Source: Candidatus Caenarcanales bacterium
Lineage (GTDB): Bacteria > Cyanobacteriota > Vampirovibrionia > LMEP-6097
Reading direction: 5' to 3'
Assembly (NCBI GenBank): GCA_021299565.1
Contig: JAJTHA010000090.1
Location: 1 to 11,332 of the forward strand
Length of the DNA: 11,332 nt
Position 1 is the first letter of the stretch, and each line of letters begins with the position of its first letter. Positions 7,879 through 11,332 of the stretch are shown one piece after another. A program made the position numbers and the translations under genes. The notes beneath the pieces were generated by a model that had not been told where the DNA came from, searched no databases, and was given only the letters and a program-made list of their open reading frames with translations.

Positions 7879-7906
7879 TTGTATATTTGTTAAGTCCTGT
7901 TATAAT
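7879..7906 (+). promoter_or_regulatory. Extended -10 promoter in front of the 370-residue unknown gene
   Basis: A perfect TATAAT at 7901-7906 is preceded by TG and one base (7898-7899), giving an extended -10 element. TTGTAT at 7879-7884, 16 bases upstream, is a reasonable -35. Initiation around 7913 would leave a leader of only about eight bases before the GTG at 7921. The 45-base gap after rarA also contains a weak five-pair hairpin (7865-7879, mostly A-T pairs) that runs into a T stretch. It could terminate some of the upstream operon's transcription, but it is too weak to call. Confidence 0.5.
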
Positions 7907-7920
7907 ATATATTTACTATA

Positions 7921-9033
7921 GTGCAAGTTCAAAGCCCTATCTTGAATATTCCTTCTTTTGAGGCCCAAAAACCAGCTGAATTAAAGCAGCCTGATGTCGA
8001 TTTGAAGCAAAGACAGGATTTGGATAAATTGCATAAAAATTTAAGTGATCCTCAAGTCAATTTAAGTCTTAGTTCTTTTGAAGGTCTAGAAGAACAGAAA
8101 GACATAGAAAAATTACCTCAACCACAAGAAAGCCAAGCATCATTTATTAGAGAAAAACTTCCAGTTCTTGGATACGCAACAGCATCTGCGATGCATTTAT
8201 TTGCTGGTCTTGCCAAGTCAACAACAATACTACCAAAGGGTTTAACGAAATTTTTGGATGAATACTCATTAGTCTTGTCTAAATTGGTAAATGTTTCAAA
8301 CTATACTTATAAGGGTTTAGAAGCGTTATTTGGTAAAAAACTTTATGAGGGCTTTAACGGCAATGGTGGAGCAGCTTGGGAAGGTATAGCGCGTTTAGCT
8401 TATACTGCCATTATTCCATTTACTCCGCTTGAATCTATTTTTTCTGCATCGGGAATCAGTAGTGGTCTTACCATGATGGAACAAGCTCAGAGACACAAAA
8501 TTACTACTAAGCCACAAAATTTCTCTGAAGATCTCAAAGCTAATTTTAAAGCTTTCAAAGAAATGTGGAAGGAGACTTTTTCAAAAAGCGGCGTTTCCAA
8601 AATCTTAGGAGTACTCAAAAATCCAGATGAAGATAAAGGGCACGCGATGTTTCTTTTTTCTTGGGGAAATTTTTTAGGTGCGGTTCTTGGATTTTTTGTT
8701 GGCAAAAAACATAGTAGTTTCCTTGGCAAAATAGCCTCTTTCTTGAGAAACGGTGGTGGTATAGGTTGTGATTACGCCAAATTTATTCATCCTGACTGGA
8801 ATAATAAAATGTCAGCGATATTTTATCTAGGCGTCTCTGCTTTTGATTTCACTAAGTCATTTACTAATGACGCTAAAGCTAATATACTAAGTCACTTTAG
8901 CCTTGCTCTTAATAATTTTGCAAATTATTTCTACGTGAATACTAGCAAAGCCAGTCGTGACGGTACTTTCAAAGATTACGGAGCTATTAAAGTTGCCGCT
9001 TCTTCTGAGCCTATTCTTGCGAAAGCTGCCTAA
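7921..9033 (+). CDS. Uncharacterised 370-residue protein with hydrophobic C-terminal half
   Basis: I do not recognise this family. The first 75 residues are polar, rich in Gln, Glu, Lys and Pro, and look disordered. From residue 80 there are alternating hydrophobic and amphipathic stretches: 81-98 (PVLGYATASAMHLFAGLA), about 156-186 (glycine/serine-rich, moderately hydrophobic), 241-261 (strongly hydrophobic, with FLGAVLGFFVG) and 297-310. One to three of these could be membrane helices; there is no signal peptide. Only one Cys (283) and no catalytic signature are visible. I chose the GTG because the next in-frame Met is near residue 91 and a promoter sits just upstream. No Shine-Dalgarno sequence is present. 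Composition matches the neighbours, so recent transfer is not suggested. Its stop overlaps the convergent korB stop. Confidence 0.8.
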   Translation: MQVQSPILNIPSFEAQKPAELKQPDVDLKQRQDLDKLHKNLSDPQVNLSLSSFEGLEEQKDIEKLPQPQESQASFIREKLPVLGYATASAMHLFAGLAKSTTILPKGLTKFLDEYSLVLSKLVNVSNYTYKGLEALFGKKLYEGFNGNGGAAWEGIARLAYTAIIPFTPLESIFSASGISSGLTMMEQAQRHKITTKPQNFSEDLKANFKAFKEMWKETFSKSGVSKILGVLKNPDEDKGHAMFLFSWGNFLGAVLGFFVGKKHSSFLGKIASFLRNGGGIGCDYAKFIHPDWNNKMSAIFYLGVSAFDFTKSFTNDAKANILSHFSLALNNFANYFYVNTSKASRDGTFKDYGAIKVAASSEPILAKAA

Positions 9034-9059
9034 CCATCAAGGTTAGCAGGTTCACCTGC
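9026..9059. terminator. Competing hairpins at the convergent junction, possible bidirectional terminator
   Basis: CTGC (9026-9029) and TAACC (9031-9035) pair with GGTTAGCAG (9041-9049) around the loop ATCAA. This gives nine pairs with C9030 bulged, centred on the overlapping stop codons. The same GCAGG (9046-9050) can instead pair with CCTGC (9055-9059) around a TTCA tetraloop. There is no T run on either side, so this is not a canonical intrinsic terminator. Most of the sequence is also korB coding, so codon constraints could explain part of it. Confidence 0.3.
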
Positions 9060-10079
9060 ACCAACGTTCCAAAGATCGCCAGAATAAATTAGTTTTTTAA
9101 GATCGCCCTCACCATATTTATTGAGAGCTTCTTTTTCTTGAGCATAAAGCATCTCTTCATAAGTCGGCTTACGAACCGCTCTAATCACACCCATCGCAGT
9201 TGGTTTTGATGTGTCCTCAATCCCCAATTGCCCAATCAAATATGCCATAGTCGCATCTTCGTTGTTAGGATTATGAACCAAGAATTTACTAGTGTCGCCA
9301 GTGTTGCTCTCCGCCACCAGTCTTGGATTGATTCCACTCTCAAGAGCGATTCCTTGCTGGTCTAAATTAAATAGTAATGGCTTGCCTGTTTCTAAATAAA
9401 TATTTTCAGAATCTTTTGTCTCTTTATTTAGATATTTTGCAAACGCCCCATCATTGAAAATATTGCAGTTCTGAAAAATTTCCACAAAAGCCGTTCCCTT
9501 ATGTTCGGCAGCAGCTTTGAGCGTATCTTGCATCTGCTTTGGATTAGCAGCAGAAGTGCGAGCTACAAAAGTTGCACCAGAAGCAATGGCGAAGCTGATT
9601 GGATTAATTGGTCTATCTATAGATCCCATCACTGAAGTTTTGGTAACTTTGCCTTGTTCAGATGTTGGTGAATACTGACCTTTGGTAAGTCCATAAATTC
9701 TATTATTGAAAAGAAGAATTTTGATATCCATGTTTCTTCTGATCGCATGCATAGTATGATTGCCGCCGATACTTAGTCCGTCACCATCACCAGTAACTAA
9801 CCAAAGTGTTAAATCGGGATTAGCGATTTTTACGCCAGAAGCTACAGTAGGTGCTCTTCCGTGAATAGTATGGAAACCATAAGTCGCCATATAGTATGGA
9901 AATCTTGATGAACAGCCAATTCCAGAGATGAAAACTATATTCTCTTTTGCCACACCTAGGGTTGGCATTATGGTTTGCACAGATGACAGAATTGAATAGT
10001 CGCCGCATCCTGGGCACCATTTGACATCGCCTTCTGGTACGAAATCTTTTTTAGTTAATACTGGGGTTTCAGTTGTCAT
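9030..10079 (-). CDS. korB: 2-oxoglutarate:ferredoxin oxidoreductase-type, beta subunit
   Basis: This is the thiamine-diphosphate and iron-sulfur subunit (349 residues) of a 2-oxoacid:acceptor oxidoreductase. That enzyme makes an acyl-CoA and CO2 and passes electrons to ferredoxin. Iron-sulfur ligands are visible as WCPGCG (C22, C25), IGCSSRFP (C56) and FQNCNIFND (C205). The diphosphate-binding motif runs from GDGDGLSIGGNH (97-108) to NN at 125-126, followed by IYGLTKGQYSPTSEQGK. These segments and the C-terminal extension after residue 210 closely resemble the KorB of the mycobacterial type, which acts on 2-oxoglutarate; substrate assignment rests on that resemblance. The start is two bases after korA and has the only strong Shine-Dalgarno sequence in the window. 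The TAG stop overlaps the TAA of the convergent gene. Confidence 0.95.
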   Translation of the reverse strand: MTTETPVLTKKDFVPEGDVKWCPGCGDYSILSSVQTIMPTLGVAKENIVFISGIGCSSRFPYYMATYGFHTIHGRAPTVASGVKIANPDLTLWLVTGDGDGLSIGGNHTMHAIRRNMDIKILLFNNRIYGLTKGQYSPTSEQGKVTKTSVMGSIDRPINPISFAIASGATFVARTSAANPKQMQDTLKAAAEHKGTAFVEIFQNCNIFNDGAFAKYLNKETKDSENIYLETGKPLLFNLDQQGIALESGINPRLVAESNTGDTSKFLVHNPNNEDATMAYLIGQLGIEDTSKPTAMGVIRAVRKPTYEEMLYAQEKEALNKYGEGDLKKLIYSGDLWNVGAGEPANLDG

Positions 10080-10081
10080 AA

Positions 10082-11332
10082 TTATCTTCCTTGTATAGTA
10101 TCTTCTGCTACTTTGATTAAATCAACTACGTTGAATGGCTTGGTATTCAATTGATTAAATCCTTTTGTATCAATCAAATATTTTGCTCTGAACAACATAT
10201 TGAATTGACCAGAATTTAATTCTGGGATTAGCACATGTTTATAGTTCTTAGCGATAGCTCCAAGATCATTTGGCATAGGGTTGATGTATCTTAGATGTAC
10301 TTGCCCTACTTTATAACCTCTTTTCAAAAGCTCTTCGGTAGCTGATCTGATAGCACCATAAGTACTTCCCCAGCCAAGAATTAAAAGATCACCAGTCTTT
10401 TCACCAAAGACTTCAGTCGCTGGGATTTTTTTAGCGATGTTCTCAACTTTTTGAGCTCTGATTCTAGTCATCTCTTCGTGCACTTCAGCAGAGAGGTTGA
10501 CCTTACCAGTAATGTTTTCTTTTTCCAGACCACCAAGAGTATGTTCACAGCCCGGAGTCCCAGGTATAGCCCAAGGTCTAGCCAATACTTCATTGCGATT
10601 ATATGGTTTGAAAGTGCTTGCATCTGTGTGATACTTCAAATTGATATTAGGTAATTTGTCCAAATCCGGTAATAACCAAGGTTCTGAACTGATTGCTATT
10701 TGAGTATCACTTAGTAAAATCACAGGAGTCATATGTTCGACAGCGATTCTCATTGCTTCAATTGCTGTTTCAAAACAATCAGAAGGACTTCTTGCAGCAA
10801 TAACTGGTATCGGACTTTCACCATTACGCCCGAACATCACTTGCAGCAAATCTGTTTGTTCGGTTTTAGTTGGAAGACCAGTTGAAGGACCACCACGTTG
10901 AATATTACAAATTACAAGTGGTAATTCTGCGATCATGGCAAGGTTCATAAATTCTGATTTTAGAGCAATGCCTGGGCCTGAAGTGGTAGTGATTGAAAGA
11001 CTTCCGGCGAAGGCAGCACCAATCGCTGAGCCGATTCCAGCAATTTCATCTTCTGCTTGAAAAGTTCTTACATAGTAGTTTTTGAATCTTGCTAATTCTT
11101 GTAAAATTTCTGTAGCAGGTGTAATTGGATATGAACCAATAAATAATGGCCTATTAGTTATTTTGGCAGCTGCCACAAAACCTACTGCTAGAGCTTGATT
11201 GCCAGTGATGTTTCTGTAAGTCCCTGGCTTGATAATTGCCTTAGGTACATCATATGTACTCTGAAACATTTCGCAAGTATCAGCGTAGTTGTAGCCAGCT
11301 TGTAATGTAGCAAGGTTGGCGTTTAAAATATC
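10082..11332 (-). CDS. korA: 2-oxoglutarate:ferredoxin oxidoreductase-type, fused gamma-alpha subunit (5'-partial)
   Basis: The visible 416 residues are the C-terminal part of a KorA in which the gamma domain is fused ahead of the alpha domain. The frame is open through the right edge. Residues 1-21 of the fragment (NANLATLQAGYNYADT) resemble the gamma-alpha junction, so the Met at 11267-11269 is internal and not the start. The alpha domain shows TYRNITGNQAL (38-48), GSYPITPATE (66-75), TSGPGIALKSE (about 117-127), RGGPSTGLPTKTEQ (146-159), LARPWAIPGTPG and GWGSTYG, then the C-terminal NPMPNDLG and FRAKYL segments. These match the mycobacterial-type KorA. It pairs with KorB to bind the 2-oxoacid and CoA. 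About 180-200 residues of gamma domain should lie beyond the window. It is the upstream gene of a korA-korB operon with a two-base gap. Confidence 0.94.
   Translation of the reverse strand, partial: DILNANLATLQAGYNYADTCEMFQSTYDVPKAIIKPGTYRNITGNQALAVGFVAAAKITNRPLFIGSYPITPATEILQELARFKNYYVRTFQAEDEIAGIGSAIGAAFAGSLSITTTSGPGIALKSEFMNLAMIAELPLVICNIQRGGPSTGLPTKTEQTDLLQVMFGRNGESPIPVIAARSPSDCFETAIEAMRIAVEHMTPVILLSDTQIAISSEPWLLPDLDKLPNINLKYHTDASTFKPYNRNEVLARPWAIPGTPGCEHTLGGLEKENITGKVNLSAEVHEEMTRIRAQKVENIAKKIPATEVFGEKTGDLLILGWGSTYGAIRSATEELLKRGYKVGQVHLRYINPMPNDLGAIAKNYKHVLIPELNSGQFNMLFRAKYLIDTKGFNQLNTKPFNVVDLIKVAEDTIQGR
10086..10092 (-). promoter_or_regulatory. Shine-Dalgarno sequence of korB inside the end of korA
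   Basis: On the minus strand AAGGAAG lies six bases before the korB ATG and forms part of the last korA codons. It fixes the korB start and suggests that both subunits are made from one mRNA, with efficient independent initiation on korB. It stands out because most other genes here have no comparable site. Confidence 0.75.

Noticed and set aside
7865..7879. AAAAC and GTTTT around ACCTA followed by a T, as a rarA operon terminator.
   Set aside because: The stem has only five pairs, four of them A-T, and overlaps the rarA end. It is too weak to call without transcript data.
9031..9059. Tandem hairpins at the korB end as an ANTAR (PdtaR) target.
   Set aside because: The loops have four and five bases instead of six with A and G at positions 1 and 4, and the site is at a gene's 3' end rather than in a leader.

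Overview
The window is compact, AT-rich bacterial chromosome with eight complete protein genes or near-complete gene ends, one gene (korA) cut by the right edge, and almost no intergenic space. All stops fit the standard bacterial code (TAA, TAG and TGA are all used). The mix of an anaerobic-type 2-oxoacid:ferredoxin oxidoreductase, an ANTAR two-component pair and a large exported TPR protein suggests an uncultured or anaerobic bacterium. A non-photosynthetic cyanobacterial relative (Melainabacteria/Vampirovibrionia type) is my best guess, but it is only an inference. No phage, IS, CRISPR, tRNA or rRNA is visible.

Layout. Positions 1-359 hold the end of a small charged coiled-coil gene of unknown function (+), whose own start may lie outside the window. 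It overlaps by 12 bases, tail to tail, a medium-chain dehydrogenase gene (348-1343, -). That dehydrogenase has lost every recognisable catalytic-zinc ligand but keeps all four structural-zinc cysteines. A short divergent promoter region (about 1344-1441) separates it from a five-gene operon on the + strand. The operon reads: signal-peptide TPR protein, tyrS, a PdtaS-type sensor kinase, a PdtaR-type ANTAR response regulator, and rarA/mgsA (1442-7875). Its spacings are 1, 2 and 15 bases, then a 1-base overlap. A 370-residue protein of unknown function follows (7921-9033, +) behind what looks like its own extended -10 promoter. It ends in a 4-base stop-to-stop overlap with korB (-). korB and korA (9030-11332, -) encode the beta and fused gamma-alpha subunits of a 2-oxoglutarate:ferredoxin oxidoreductase-type enzyme.

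How the parts relate. KorA and KorB make one enzyme that oxidatively decarboxylates a 2-oxoacid to an acyl-CoA and reduces ferredoxin. The kinase and ANTAR regulator form a cognate pair that should act on RNA (transcription antitermination or translation) rather than on promoters. They are embedded in an otherwise housekeeping operon (tyrosyl-tRNA charging, replication-fork maintenance), so they are probably expressed constitutively and act on targets elsewhere; I found no convincing ANTAR target RNA in the window. Most start codons lack a Shine-Dalgarno sequence, and two genes have a TATAAT box so close to the start that the mRNA would be nearly leaderless.

Most worth a second look: the dehydrogenase without catalytic zinc, the ANTAR system in its unusual operon, the unknown 370-residue protein, and the mutually exclusive hairpins at the korB convergent junction.
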